Of a stretch of DNA of 64,000 nt, positions 16,443 through 25,683 are shown in pieces (position 1 is the first letter of the stretch; every line of letters starts with the position of its first letter). The DNA comes from UBA967 sp044375555 (GTDB lineage Bacteria; Verrucomicrobiota; Verrucomicrobiia; Chthoniobacterales; Terrimicrobiaceae): positions 62,001-126,000 of the forward strand of contig JBILML010000001.1 of the NCBI GenBank assembly GCA_044375555.1, read 5' to 3'. Position numbers and translations under genes: made by a program. Under the pieces are notes generated by a model. The model saw only the letters and a program-made list of their open reading frames with translations, was not told the origin of the DNA and searched no databases.

Positions 16443-17324
16443 TTGGATCGACTGGCCGAGGAGTTTCTTCGCTATTTGGAGGCTGAGAAAAATGCCTCCC
16501 CTCTGACGGCGAAAACCTACCGGACCGCTCTGGAGTCGTTCCGCAAATTCCATCCCGATGGGGCGTGGACGGCGATGAGAGCGGATGATTTTCGCGCCTG
16601 GATGCTCGAGATGATGAAGGCGGAGATGGCCCGGGCGAGCGTCCGGCTGCGCTTCGCGGCGATGCGGTCTTTTTATTCATTCCTTCAAATGCGCGGGAAG
16701 GTTTTGAAGAATGTCTTGCACGAGGTTTTGCTGCCGAAGCGGGAGAAGACGCTGCCTCGCTTTCTCACCAACTCGCAGGTGGAATCGCTGGTCGAGGCGC
16801 CGCTGAAAGCTGAAAAAAACAAACAGGCTCCCACATGGATGGCGGCGCGCGATACCGCGATCATCGAACTTTTTTACTCCACCGGAATGCGACTCGCGGA
16901 GTTGGTGGGCTTGGATGTTCCCGATGTGGATCCCATCGGGGAGACGGCACGGGTGACTGGCAAGGGGGCGAGGGAGAGGATTTGCCCAGTGGGAGGCCCA
17001 GCGCTGGAGGCCATCTCCCGCTATCGGCAGGCGGCTCGGGTGCATGCGGGGCCGCTGTTCATCAACAAATCCCGCCGTCGACTCTCAACACGCTCGGTGA
17101 ATTTCCTGCTGAAGCTCCGGCTGGCCCAAGCTGGATTGCCGGCCGATTTGTCACCCCACAAATTGCGCCATAGTTTCGCGACCCATCTGCTCGACAACGG
17201 GGCTGATCTCCGGAGTGTGCAAACTTTGCTTGGGCACGCCAGCCTCTCGACCACGCAAATCTACACACATGTCACTATCGAGCGACTGAAGGCGGCATAC
17301 CTGGCCGCGCATCCCCGCGCGTAG
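16443..17324 (+). CDS. xerC: Tyrosine recombinase XerC/XerD
   Basis: A 293-residue site-specific recombinase for resolving chromosome dimers at dif. All catalytic residues are visible: R150 (TGMRLAEL), K174 (TGKGARER), H239 and R242 (HKLRHSFATH), H265 (LLGHAS) and the nucleophile Y274 (TQIYTHV). The N-terminal SAM-like domain spans about 1-105. The start is a TTG at 16443 preceded by a GAGAGG ribosome site at 16431-16436. Longer readings run into the DUF4912 gene. It could equally be named xerD. Confidence 0.93.
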   Translation: MDRLAEEFLRYLEAEKNASPLTAKTYRTALESFRKFHPDGAWTAMRADDFRAWMLEMMKAEMARASVRLRFAAMRSFYSFLQMRGKVLKNVLHEVLLPKREKTLPRFLTNSQVESLVEAPLKAEKNKQAPTWMAARDTAIIELFYSTGMRLAELVGLDVPDVDPIGETARVTGKGARERICPVGGPALEAISRYRQAARVHAGPLFINKSRRRLSTRSVNFLLKLRLAQAGLPADLSPHKLRHSFATHLLDNGADLRSVQTLLGHASLSTTQIYTHVTIERLKAAYLAAHPRA

Positions 17325-17335
17325 AATTTAAAAAC

Positions 17336-18820
17336 TCAGCGAACTGAGGCCTGCGGAACTGCGGCGGGCGCCGAGGCAGGTTGCGGCGCGATTTGGTTGG
17401 CGGCTTGCTGGGTTGGAGTCGGAGGAGTCGCCGGTTTCGCGGCGTTTTGTCCTATGGCTGGCAGACCCGGTGCGGGAATCGGCTGGTTGATGAGAGGGAA
17501 GATTTCCTTCTCGGTTTTTTCGAGCCAGTTGAGGTGCTCAAAACGCCACTCGGCCATTTCGCGCACGGTGGAAAGATTTTCACCCACGATGCCTGTGCCG
17601 GTGGAGGTCTTGGCGGTAGCGGGGATTTTATCGATGATGTAGCGGTAGGCTTCGCGGGCGCGGTCGAAGTGGCGGAGGCGCTCGCAGCAGAGTCCGAATT
17701 GATAAATCGCGGGTCCGCGCCAGTCCGGAGCGTCGTTGAGTTCGGCGAGCTTTTGGTAGATCTGTGCGGCGCCGTAGTAATCCCCGCTGCCGTAAAGTTC
17801 GTTGGCAATTTCGTTGCCGGTCTTGCGTTGCCAATAAGCCCAGACGGCAGGTTTTTTCTGACCGTATTTTTGACCGGCTTGGAGGAGTTCCAGAGTTTCC
17901 TTGGTGGCCTCGGTGTTGCGGTTGAGTTTTTTGAGGGACTGGATGAAGAGGTATTGCGCCTCGGGGGCCAGCGGGCTGGCCGGGAAGGTGTCGAGGAAGA
18001 GTTGGGCCTCGGTGACGGATTTCGGATAATCACCGGCTAGGTAGGCGATATAGGCGAGGCGGAATGCGAGTTCGCTCGATTCCTCCGGGGACATTTTGAG
18101 GAGTTTGACTTTCGAGTAGAGGTCTCCGGCTTTTTGATATTCCCCAGCGGCAAAATGCGTGTGGGCGATCTCCATTTTCGCACGGAGTGAGGCGTCGGTG
18201 TATTCGTCGCCATTTTTCAACTGAAGCGAGGAGTAGAGGACGCTGTAAAATTTATTCAGAGCCGAGGCATTGGCGCCGATGTTGCGGTAAAGGCGACCGA
18301 GGCGAAGGAGGAGTTCGAGGGACTCGGGATCGTTTGGAAAATTCTGGAGGAATTGTTCATAAACAACGATCGCTTTGGCGTATTGCTTTTGTTTTTCATC
18401 CAATTGCTTGCCCATACGGAGCATGGCGTCGCGCTTGCGGGAGGTGGGGGCTCCGAGGCGCATGAGTTGGGCGAAGAGTTTTTCCGCCAGAGCGGGGTCG
18501 TTCATTTCCAGCGCCTGCTGGATTTCGATCTCCATGCTTTTCACGCTGGCAGCTTCGCCCACGCGGTCGCCGCCGAGTCCCAAGTCGTCTTCAAGTTCGG
18601 TTTCGAGGGAGTTAAATTGGATCGGGGAGGGGATTTTGGAGTTGTCGACTTTATCGGAAAGCGATTGAGGGTTCGGAGCGGGGGCTGAGGCGTGTTCCTC
18701 CATGGCGGGGCCGCCTGCAGGCGTCGGGTTTTCGCCGATCTGTGGAGGTGCGGCGATTTCTGCGTGGGTGTGGGCTGTGACTGCGAGGAGAGTCGCAAGC
18801 CCGGCAAGGCGTCTGATCAT
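17336..18820 (-). CDS. Exported TPR-repeat protein
   Basis: A 494-residue periplasmic protein with a signal peptide (about 1-20, ending HTHAE). A Pro/Ala-rich linker (about 20-60) precedes a series of tetratricopeptide repeats from about 95 to 400 (for example YAKAIVVYEQFLQNFPNDPE and YPKSVTEAQLFLDTFPASP). A second low-complexity Pro/Ala/Gln tail ends the protein. The repeat spacing resembles the YbgF/BamD-type envelope proteins. No enzyme domain is visible, so it probably scaffolds envelope proteins. It lies 4 bp downstream of a lipoprotein gene and converges on xerC with an 11-bp gap. Confidence 0.75.
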   Translation of the reverse strand: MIRRLAGLATLLAVTAHTHAEIAAPPQIGENPTPAGGPAMEEHASAPAPNPQSLSDKVDNSKIPSPIQFNSLETELEDDLGLGGDRVGEAASVKSMEIEIQQALEMNDPALAEKLFAQLMRLGAPTSRKRDAMLRMGKQLDEKQKQYAKAIVVYEQFLQNFPNDPESLELLLRLGRLYRNIGANASALNKFYSVLYSSLQLKNGDEYTDASLRAKMEIAHTHFAAGEYQKAGDLYSKVKLLKMSPEESSELAFRLAYIAYLAGDYPKSVTEAQLFLDTFPASPLAPEAQYLFIQSLKKLNRNTEATKETLELLQAGQKYGQKKPAVWAYWQRKTGNEIANELYGSGDYYGAAQIYQKLAELNDAPDWRGPAIYQFGLCCERLRHFDRAREAYRYIIDKIPATAKTSTGTGIVGENLSTVREMAEWRFEHLNWLEKTEKEIFPLINQPIPAPGLPAIGQNAAKPATPPTPTQQAANQIAPQPASAPAAVPQASVR

Positions 18821-18824
18821 GGGA

Positions 18825-19268
18825 TTAATCCGAGGTGGTGTAGGTCGCGGTGCTCACCGGCTGATTGGGGGGGGCAGCCGGACGAAAAACGGTATCGAAA
18901 AATCCCCCGCCAAGCACGGCCTCGCCGCTGGGGGCGTCGCCAACGCCTTGGAAGAAGTCCGCAGGCTGGTCGTTCTCAATAAATTTAGGCACTGCAGAAG
19001 AAACGGTTTTTGTTTCGGAGGGTGGGACGAGATCATCGACCGCGCTGGTGGGCGAGTCGCTCGCCGTCGAGGTATCGACAATTTTTGGCAGAAGCGGTGC
19101 TTTGCGCCGGTTCGAGGTGTCGTTTGCCACACGCATCGGAGCGGGTTTGGGAAGTTTTAGGGAAATCGGAGCGGGTGGGGGTGGGGTGTTTTTCTTCGAT
19201 GTGCTGGCGCATCCCGTCAAAGCGAAAAGCAAGGCGATGCAAGAGGAAAAAGTTGAAAAGTAACGCAT
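18825..19268 (-). CDS. Pro-rich lipoprotein of unknown function
   Basis: A 147-residue lipoprotein whose signal peptide ends FALTGC, a good lipobox (Cys at about 19). The mature protein is low complexity and rich in Pro, Ser, Thr and Ala, with no recognised domain. It probably spans or lines the periplasm. The start at 19268 places the signal peptide at the N-terminus; a longer reading to 19394 would bury it. It is coupled to the TPR protein downstream (4-bp gap), so the two likely act together. Confidence 0.65.
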   Translation of the reverse strand: MRYFSTFSSCIALLFALTGCASTSKKNTPPPPAPISLKLPKPAPMRVANDTSNRRKAPLLPKIVDTSTASDSPTSAVDDLVPPSETKTVSSAVPKFIENDQPADFFQGVGDAPSGEAVLGGGFFDTVFRPAAPPNQPVSTATYTTSD

Positions 19269-19479
19269 TGAAATAAATTTAAAGTTTCTTTTCTCGGAAA
19301 AATCCGCCGGGTTTGGACTGGAGGTTTCGGTCGATGACATACCTTCTATATCGATCGCAGAACGGAAAACTAAAGGGATTTCCCTTGGTCGCAAGAGGAA
19401 TCTTGGCTTCGGGTAGGGCGCTTCTTTGGCATTTGGGAGTTTTCTTGTTCAAGGCACGGAAAATGCTACGCACGAGTCC

Positions 19480-20253
19480 ATGCGACCCTGTTTTTTTCCA
19501 TCCTCGCTTATTGCCGTGCTCTCCGTGGCTCTTGTCCTGCCGGCTTGCTCCAATTCCAATTCCCGGACAGTCGGGGATAAAAACAATGCTGCGGCGACGA
19601 CTGGTCGCATCAAACGCATTTCCGATCCCACGATGACCGCGCCGCCTCAAGCCATCTCGAATGGCGTTGTCTGGCCAGCTGGAATGCGTCGGCTCGCGGT
19701 TCTTCCAATTTACTCTCATCAACCAATTAATGACATGCAGCGCGATATGGATGGGATTTTCCGGGGGGAGCTCTCTAAAGTCGTCAAATATGAGATCGTT
19801 CAGGTGCCTCGTGAAGAAATGCTGCAACTCACCAGCAACGAAGCCATCTCCTCATCCTCCATCATTTCGCCGGAAGTCATCAAGTCCCTCCGGCAAAAAT
19901 ATGCCGCCGACGCCGTGATGTTCATCGATTTTTCGGTCTTCCGACCCTACCGTCCGATCGCGATCGGGGTGCGCGCCAAGATTGTTGATCTCAGAAATAT
20001 GGAAGTCATTTGGGTGGCCGATGGGATATTGGATACCGCCGAGCCCGATGTCGCCACGCTGGCCACGCAATTTGCCGGGATGGGCCTAAAAATTCCCTAC
20101 ATCAGTCCCTCGATACCGAAGGGCAAGTCGCGCGAGGCCGCCAGCGGAAACCAAATCATCCTGCAAAGCCCGAGACTCTTTGCCGGGTTTGTCGCCCACG
20201 AGGCTTTTTCGACCCTGGCTCCGCCACCGCCTCCGGCCTTGCCTCAGCGATGA
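19480..20253 (+). CDS. Lipoprotein with a CsgG/LpoB/GNA1162-like domain
   Basis: A 257-residue lipoprotein whose signal ends LVLPACS. The mature region reads RRLAVLPIYS, then a helix preceding YEIVQVPREEML, then YAADAVMFIDFSVFRPYRPIAIGVRAKIVDL. This is the strand-helix pattern of CsgG/TolB-N-like outer-membrane lipoproteins, in which a periplasmic secondary-structure module senses or builds a partner. The fold assignment is inference. The ATG at 19480 was preferred over 19426 because it starts the signal peptide. Confidence 0.6.
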   Translation: MRPCFFPSSLIAVLSVALVLPACSNSNSRTVGDKNNAAATTGRIKRISDPTMTAPPQAISNGVVWPAGMRRLAVLPIYSHQPINDMQRDMDGIFRGELSKVVKYEIVQVPREEMLQLTSNEAISSSSIISPEVIKSLRQKYAADAVMFIDFSVFRPYRPIAIGVRAKIVDLRNMEVIWVADGILDTAEPDVATLATQFAGMGLKIPYISPSIPKGKSREAASGNQIILQSPRLFAGFVAHEAFSTLAPPPPPALPQR

Positions 20254-20307
20254 ACCTGACCGCAGCGGGGATTTTGTTCTTGCCCCGGAGAGTGGTTCAT
20301 TGAGCTT

Positions 20308-21093
20308 ATGCCATTAACCATGCCAGCTCCGGCCGACCCAAATACCTTGTTGGACGGAAGCTCCGGCGAGGCTCTGGTTTTGCGCCGGGCTTCCAACGAG
20401 CTGAATGCGGAATTGACCCCCGGGCTCATTCACGATGTGAACAATGTGCTCACCGGGATTTATTTTAATCTCGAGACCTGCCAGGAATTAGTCGGCAGCG
20501 ACGGAGGCCCTGGCAAAGCGCTTCAGGAAATCAGCCAAGGCGTCGAGCGCATCAAGGAGATCCTTTCCCGGGCTACTCAGATCCACCTCAATGTCCACGA
20601 GCACGAAACGACCTACCATGACTTGGAGGTGCTTGCGGCTTCGGAACTCGACCTGCTGCGTGTGGTATTTCCCAGAACGGCCAAAATCCAATTTCAACCT
20701 CCCGAATCCGCGATCCATGTGCGGGTGGCTGAGTTCCCCTTCCGCGTGGCGTTGCTCGCCATCGCTTCAAGGCTTCGTCCTTTTGTTCCAACCGGCCGGA
20801 TCGAAATTTCCGTTTCCGTTTTAACCACTTCCTGTCTTCTCGAAATTGCCACGAAACTCGGCAAAGAGGTTCCTCCGCATTCGGTCGCGGTTTCCTTTCA
20901 TCTTCCCTGCGCCATCGACTCCGTTACGGAAATCGATAGCTACCCGGCCGGTGGCGGAGTCGCTGATATTTCCCTCGCGAAAGCGGAAATCATTCTTTCC
21001 GGAATCGGAGGGCGGCTACTCTTCTGGAACAACCCCGCCGCCGAGGAATGCCATGTGCTTCTTGTCCTTCCCTCCTGCGACCTCAACGAATAA
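20308..21093 (+). CDS. Histidine-kinase-like protein with phospho-acceptor His but degenerate ATPase domain
   Basis: A 261-residue cytoplasmic protein. The dimerisation helix has the acceptor motif LIHDVNNVLTGIYFNLE (His42), similar to the HDxNN boxes of hybrid kinases and of ChpT-like phosphotransferases. The second half has HATPase-like secondary structure. Its G-box is reduced to GGGVADISLAKAEIILSGIGG, and no N-box Asn or DxGxG is visible. This pattern suits a histidine phosphotransferase or pseudokinase rather than an autokinase. It lies 15 bp upstream of a response regulator, its likely partner. Confidence 0.7.
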   Translation: MPLTMPAPADPNTLLDGSSGEALVLRRASNELNAELTPGLIHDVNNVLTGIYFNLETCQELVGSDGGPGKALQEISQGVERIKEILSRATQIHLNVHEHETTYHDLEVLAASELDLLRVVFPRTAKIQFQPPESAIHVRVAEFPFRVALLAIASRLRPFVPTGRIEISVSVLTTSCLLEIATKLGKEVPPHSVAVSFHLPCAIDSVTEIDSYPAGGGVADISLAKAEIILSGIGGRLLFWNNPAAEECHVLLVLPSCDLNE

Positions 21094-21108
21094 AAAACCA
21101 CCAATCCC

Positions 21109-22368
21109 GTGAACACAAACCCTCCATCCATTTTATCGATCGATGATGACCCTCTCATCTTGAAGGTCCTCGAGGATCTGGTCACCCGATCCGGTTATCA
21201 GTCCGTCACCACCACAAATTCCGACGAGGCCCTGCGCTACGCTCTGGATAGAAAATTCGCCGTGGTGATTGCGGACCACAACATGCCGGACATGCTGGGC
21301 GCCGACCTCCTGCACCGATTTGCACAAATCCAGCCCTCCTCCTCGCGCATTCTCATCACAGGAATCAAGTCCCTCGATGTCGTGACGGCCGCCGTGAACA
21401 GTGGCGAAATTTTCCGCTTCGTGACCAAGCCTTGGATTTCCGCCGAGATGATGGCCACGCTTCACAACGCCGTTCAGCGTCATGAACTCATCGAAACCAA
21501 TCGCTCGTTGGAACGAACGACCCTCGATCTCAACCAAAAACTCTCCGAAGCGAACACCCGGCTTGAGAAACAGCTCCGGGAACTCGAAGCCGGCAAGCGC
21601 GAACTCGACTTCTCGCACGAGGCGCTGAAAACAAATTTCAGCCGCTCGCTGGAACTCTGTCAGCGCATTCTCACGACCTTCAACCCGCTGCTCGGCGAGC
21701 AGGCCAAGGCGGCTCTGAAAATCGCGCAGATCATGGCCGAGACGCATTATTTCGACGAAGAGCAGAAGCATGTGCTCGAGGTTAGTGCTCGCCTCTATGA
21801 CATCGGCCTCTCGGCAATTCCTTCGGGCTTCATGATGGCGGTCCAGAACGACCTCGAGGACTCGCCGCCGGAGATGAAAACCATTTTCCAAAACCACACG
21901 ATCCATGGGCAAACCCTCGCCTCGTTCGTTGATTTGCTGAAGCCCGTGGGCGATACGATCCGGGCTCATCACGAGCGTTTTGACGGCAAGGGATTTCCCG
22001 ATGGCCTCGCCGGCGAGATGATTCCCTGGCCCGCCCGTTGCCTCGCCGTCGTGGTTTACTATGTCACATGTGGTCTGCCCCACGAGCAGGCTGTGGATCG
22101 GATTCTTGAGCAGTCCGGATCGGCGTTCGACCCCGATGCCACGAGACTCTTTCTGCGTTGTGCCCAGGCGACGACGCTGCCGAGGCTCGTGCGCGAGGTC
22201 ATGGTCGATGAACTCGATATCGGCATGCAGCTCGCCAGCGGCATTTACAGCCCGACCGGCGTTTTGCTCGTCGCGGAGGGATGCCACCTCGACGAAAGCA
22301 CGATTAAAAAAATCCGGAACTACAACTCAAGTTCCTCGCTCCTCCGTCAGTTGCTCGTTTATTGCTGA
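21109..22368 (+). CDS. Response regulator with coiled coil and degenerate HD-GYP-like domain
   Basis: A 419-residue protein beginning at a GTG. The receiver domain (about 6-125) has the DDD acidic patch, phosphoacceptor Asp56 (VVIADHNMP) and Lys in FVTKPW. A coiled coil (about 128-175) leads to an HD-GYP-type domain (about 200-345). The HHERFDGKGFPDGLAGE block is clear. The first metal-binding His-Asp pair, however, reads YD (ARLYDIGLSAIP), GYP is GFP, and the final DxxDA is VVYYV. The cyclic-di-GMP phosphodiesterase site is therefore incomplete. RpfG-type relatives degrade c-di-GMP; this one may only bind a partner. It follows the His protein at 20308. Confidence 0.75.
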   Translation: MNTNPPSILSIDDDPLILKVLEDLVTRSGYQSVTTTNSDEALRYALDRKFAVVIADHNMPDMLGADLLHRFAQIQPSSSRILITGIKSLDVVTAAVNSGEIFRFVTKPWISAEMMATLHNAVQRHELIETNRSLERTTLDLNQKLSEANTRLEKQLRELEAGKRELDFSHEALKTNFSRSLELCQRILTTFNPLLGEQAKAALKIAQIMAETHYFDEEQKHVLEVSARLYDIGLSAIPSGFMMAVQNDLEDSPPEMKTIFQNHTIHGQTLASFVDLLKPVGDTIRAHHERFDGKGFPDGLAGEMIPWPARCLAVVVYYVTCGLPHEQAVDRILEQSGSAFDPDATRLFLRCAQATTLPRLVREVMVDELDIGMQLASGIYSPTGVLLVAEGCHLDESTIKKIRNYNSSSSLLRQLLVYC

Positions 22369-22373
22369 GACCC

Positions 22374-23966
22374 TCAGTTCGCTAAAAGTGACCCGACGCG
22401 GGTGATGAGCTCACCAACGGCGAAGGGTTTTTTAAGGAATGCGTAGCCGGAATAGGCGGCAATGCCTTGCTGCTCGGGGTAGCCGGAAACCAGAAGAATA
22501 GAGGCGTGCGGTTGTTTTTTGGAAAACACCTTGGCCAGTTCCAATCCTCCCAGTCGTGGCATGACCATGTCGGCGATCAACAGGTCCGGCATCAAATCGG
22601 GATTCTGCTCGAGAATATTCAAAGCTTCCTCGCCATCGACGGCTTCGAGGACATGGTGGCCAAGGCGAGCGAGAACTGTTTTGGTGAATTGGCGCAAAGA
22701 CGAGTCGTCCTCAACGAGCAGAATGGTCGCAGCTTTCGATGCGCGCTTCGGCGTGGCGTCGTGCGGCGTCGGGGCAATGCCCTCGGCGACGCTCGGGAAG
22801 TAGATATTGATTCGAGCCTTACCTCCCTCGGTATGGACAAACAGGAGACCTTCGTTTTGCTCGATAACGGCACGCGCTGCCGACACGCTGCGATTTTTTT
22901 CGAGATTGCGAGCGGGAGATTTTGTTGATCCCGGCTTCAAAGCTAGGCTGATGCGGACATAACTTCCGGCAGGCAGAACATGATCCCCAAAATGGGTGGC
23001 CTCGCCGTGTGCCTCGTTGGTTGGGGTGATGAGAACCTCCCCGCCTTCGACCATCGCTTCGCGGCAAGCCACGGCGAGATTGATAAAAGCCTGCTCGATC
23101 TGGCTGCGGTCGGCTTGCACAGCCCACAGGCCTTTGGAGGCATCGATTTTCAAGACGATCTTTTCGCCATGAAGCCGGTCGAGCATCTTCACCAACTCTT
23201 GGAGAAGTTCGCCGAGTTGCAGGGATCCCTTGCGCGTGGCGGGTGGCTTGCTGAATGCGAGTAGTTGGTTGGTGAGCGACGAGGCACGCATGGCCGCTTT
23301 CTCAATCTCGCCTAGAAATCCAAGCCGCTCCTCGTTGTCTCCAGACTCTTCCATGAGGATTTGGGCGTAGCCAATCACGACGGAAAGCATGTTGTTAAAA
23401 TCATGGGCGACGCCGCCGGTCAGTTGGCTGAACGCCTCGACTCGCTGGGATTTTCGCACGCGGGATTCCAAATCCCGGAGATGCGAAACATCCGACATCA
23501 TCGAGGAAAGAACCGGATGCGCGCCTTGAGAGGGATCGATGAAGTAGCCGCGCTCCAGGAGGAGCGTGTGTTTGTCGCCGCGTTTTCGAATCCTGTATTC
23601 GATTTCAAAAGGGCCGCCTTCGGCGAGCACGCGCTGGATTTCCTTGCGATACTCGGCGCGATCGTCGGCATGAATCAGCAGAACCCATTTCTCAAAACTG
23701 CCCATCAGCTCGTGAGGAAAAATTCCAAGGATTGACTCCGCCGCGCCGCAGTAAAGGGCTTCGTCAGTCGAGGTGTCCCACTCCCGCAGAATCAATCCCG
23801 TCGCTTCCACGGTGCCCTCCACGCGAAGTCGGGATTGGCGCAAGGAACGCAACTCAGAGTCCAAGGCGGAGATTTTATCCGTGTTAGGAAAATCTTTTAC
23901 AGCGGGCTCTGTGGTGGATTTTTTCACAGTGAAAAACTGGATCACACTAAACCTGCAGCCGATCAC
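22374..23966 (-). CDS. Hybrid histidine kinase (PAS-HisKA-degenerate HATPase-REC)
   Basis: A 530-residue soluble protein. Its PAS-like region is at about 55-165. The HisKA helix has His188 in GGVAHDFNNMLSVV. An HATPase-like region spans about 240-390, and a C-terminal receiver (about 414-530) has Asp466 in LLIADMVMP and Lys in FLKKPFAVGE. In the ATPase part, the N-box NAxxA Asn is replaced (INLAVACREAM), and neither the DxGxG nor GTGLGL glycine boxes can be found. ATP binding is therefore doubtful. Convergent with the response regulator (5-bp gap) and 11 bp downstream of recN. A start at GTG 23927 is possible. Confidence 0.78.
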   Translation of the reverse strand: MIGCRFSVIQFFTVKKSTTEPAVKDFPNTDKISALDSELRSLRQSRLRVEGTVEATGLILREWDTSTDEALYCGAAESILGIFPHELMGSFEKWVLLIHADDRAEYRKEIQRVLAEGGPFEIEYRIRKRGDKHTLLLERGYFIDPSQGAHPVLSSMMSDVSHLRDLESRVRKSQRVEAFSQLTGGVAHDFNNMLSVVIGYAQILMEESGDNEERLGFLGEIEKAAMRASSLTNQLLAFSKPPATRKGSLQLGELLQELVKMLDRLHGEKIVLKIDASKGLWAVQADRSQIEQAFINLAVACREAMVEGGEVLITPTNEAHGEATHFGDHVLPAGSYVRISLALKPGSTKSPARNLEKNRSVSAARAVIEQNEGLLFVHTEGGKARINIYFPSVAEGIAPTPHDATPKRASKAATILLVEDDSSLRQFTKTVLARLGHHVLEAVDGEEALNILEQNPDLMPDLLIADMVMPRLGGLELAKVFSKKQPHASILLVSGYPEQQGIAAYSGYAFLKKPFAVGELITRVGSLLAN

Positions 23967-23977
23967 TGCAAAAGGTC

Positions 23978-25645
23978 TTATTTTACGCCAAGGAGCGTTC
24001 GTGCGTGTTTTTTTGCAGTGTCGGCGGGGCCGCCGAGCATTCGTGCGATTTCGGTGATGCGTCCGGCGGCGTGGGTTCCCTCCAAGAGAGTCCGTGTGCG
24101 TGTGCCGTCACTTTCCTTGCTGACAATGAACTGAGACTCCGCCGAGGCCGCGACTTGGGGAAGGTGGGTGATGCAAAAGACCTGATGACTTGTCGAAAGC
24201 TCCTTCATTTTCAGGCCCACCTTGGCGCCGATCTCTCCGCCGACATTGGCGTCAATCTCATCAAAAATCAAAATCGGCACGCTGTCCTGCGCCGCGAGAG
24301 AGGTTTTCAGCGCGAGCATCACGCGAGAGATTTCTCCGCTGGAGGCAATGGCACGGAGGGGCCGTTCGGGTTCACCCGGATTCGGCGAAAAAAGAAACTC
24401 GATGTGTTCGAATCCTTCGGGTGAGGGGTCCGCCAAATCCTCGAAGGCTATTGAGAAGCCAGCCTGAGCGAAACCAAGGTCCGAAAGGTGGCGTCGAACC
24501 AGTGTCTCGAGTTTCGGTGCCGCTTTGCGACGGGCCTGAGAGAGTTTTTTTCCAGCTGCCTCGAGGGTCGTTTTCGCAGTTTCAATCTCGCCATCAAGCA
24601 TGGCTCCGCGTTCTTCGCGATTTTTGAGGGAGGCGAGTTTTTGGGAGGCTTCGAGGCCAAATGCTAGGATCGCCTCCACGCTTGTGCCGTATTTGCGCTT
24701 CAGATTTTGGATGGTGTCGAGCCGGGCTTCGATATCGGCGAGCGCCCGGGGATCCGCATCGACTCTGTTTTGATAATGGTCGATCTCCCGCGAGAGATCT
24801 TGGAGTGACTCGAAAATTCCCGCAGCCGCTTGGGCAATCGATTCAGCCTCGGGATCAAGACGAGAGAGTTCCTTGGCTAGCCGCCCGACATCTCCCCAGC
24901 GCGAGGTGATCGAGTCCTCAGACTCGGTCAAAATTCCGGAGAGTTCCGCGCAAACTTCACCGAGACGGTGCGCGTTGGAAGTCGATCGCTGGCGGCTCAC
25001 GAGGCTCTCCTCTTCCCCGGACTTGAGTGCGGCGTCGTCGATCTCCTTGGTTTGGTGATTCAAGAGATCCAACTCCCGAGCCAAAGCCTCCGCATTTTCC
25101 ACAAGGCGGCGTTGCTCATTTTCGAGATCGATCCAACGGCGTCGCGATTCGGAAAACTCGCTGCGGATTTTTTCCGAACCCGCAAAGGAATCAAGAACCC
25201 GCATCTGTTGTTCGCGGGAGAAAAGACTCTGGTGATCATGCGGCCCGTGGAGATCGACCAAGGAAATTCCCAGATCGCGCAAAAGGGCGAGGGTGCAGGG
25301 CGAACCGTTTACGAACTGCTTTCCACCCCCCTCGGCAAGAACCGTGCGCTTGATGACGAGGGCTCCGTCTTCGCAGGGTTCGGCTCCGGCGGATTCGAGA
25401 ATGGCATGGAGTGGCGATCCGGCATCGATTTGGAAGAGCCCTTCCACCGCGCAGGATGCGGCTCCGCTGCGAACGAGGGTTCGGTCCGCTCGTTCCCCGA
25501 GGAGAAGTTTCACAGCGCCGAGGATGATGGATTTTCCCGCTCCGGTTTCTCCGGTGATGGCGACAAAACCTGCGGGGGGTTCCCAAAGCAGATCCTCGAC
25601 CAGTGCGAGATTGCGGATGCGTAGAGATGCCAGCGTTGCGGACAT
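23978..25645 (-). CDS. recN: DNA repair ATPase RecN
   Basis: An SMC-like ATPase that tethers DNA ends in double-strand-break repair. The 555-residue length and motif order fit RecN: LRIRNLALVEDLLWEPPAG, Walker A GETGAGKS, a long coiled coil (about 150-380), the signature SSGEISRVMLALK, and the Walker B ILIFDEIDANVGG. The C-terminus ends HARTLLGV. It diverges from the MBL-fold hydrolase gene with 38 bp between starts. No LexA-type box was recognised. Confidence 0.97.
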   Translation of the reverse strand: MSATLASLRIRNLALVEDLLWEPPAGFVAITGETGAGKSIILGAVKLLLGERADRTLVRSGAASCAVEGLFQIDAGSPLHAILESAGAEPCEDGALVIKRTVLAEGGGKQFVNGSPCTLALLRDLGISLVDLHGPHDHQSLFSREQQMRVLDSFAGSEKIRSEFSESRRRWIDLENEQRRLVENAEALARELDLLNHQTKEIDDAALKSGEEESLVSRQRSTSNAHRLGEVCAELSGILTESEDSITSRWGDVGRLAKELSRLDPEAESIAQAAAGIFESLQDLSREIDHYQNRVDADPRALADIEARLDTIQNLKRKYGTSVEAILAFGLEASQKLASLKNREERGAMLDGEIETAKTTLEAAGKKLSQARRKAAPKLETLVRRHLSDLGFAQAGFSIAFEDLADPSPEGFEHIEFLFSPNPGEPERPLRAIASSGEISRVMLALKTSLAAQDSVPILIFDEIDANVGGEIGAKVGLKMKELSTSHQVFCITHLPQVAASAESQFIVSKESDGTRTRTLLEGTHAAGRITEIARMLGGPADTAKKHARTLLGVK

Positions 25646-25683
25646 CCGGGAACTATGCCACCCTCCAGCCCCGTTTCCAAGCG

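Noticed and set aside
16431..17324. xerC as evidence of an integron or mobile element
   Set aside because: All residues and the length fit the chromosomal dimer-resolution XerC/D family, and the neighbours are housekeeping genes.
21133..22287. Long minus-strand open frame antisense to the response regulator
   Set aside because: The plus-strand reading has a clear receiver and HD-GYP-like domain; the antisense protein has no domain.
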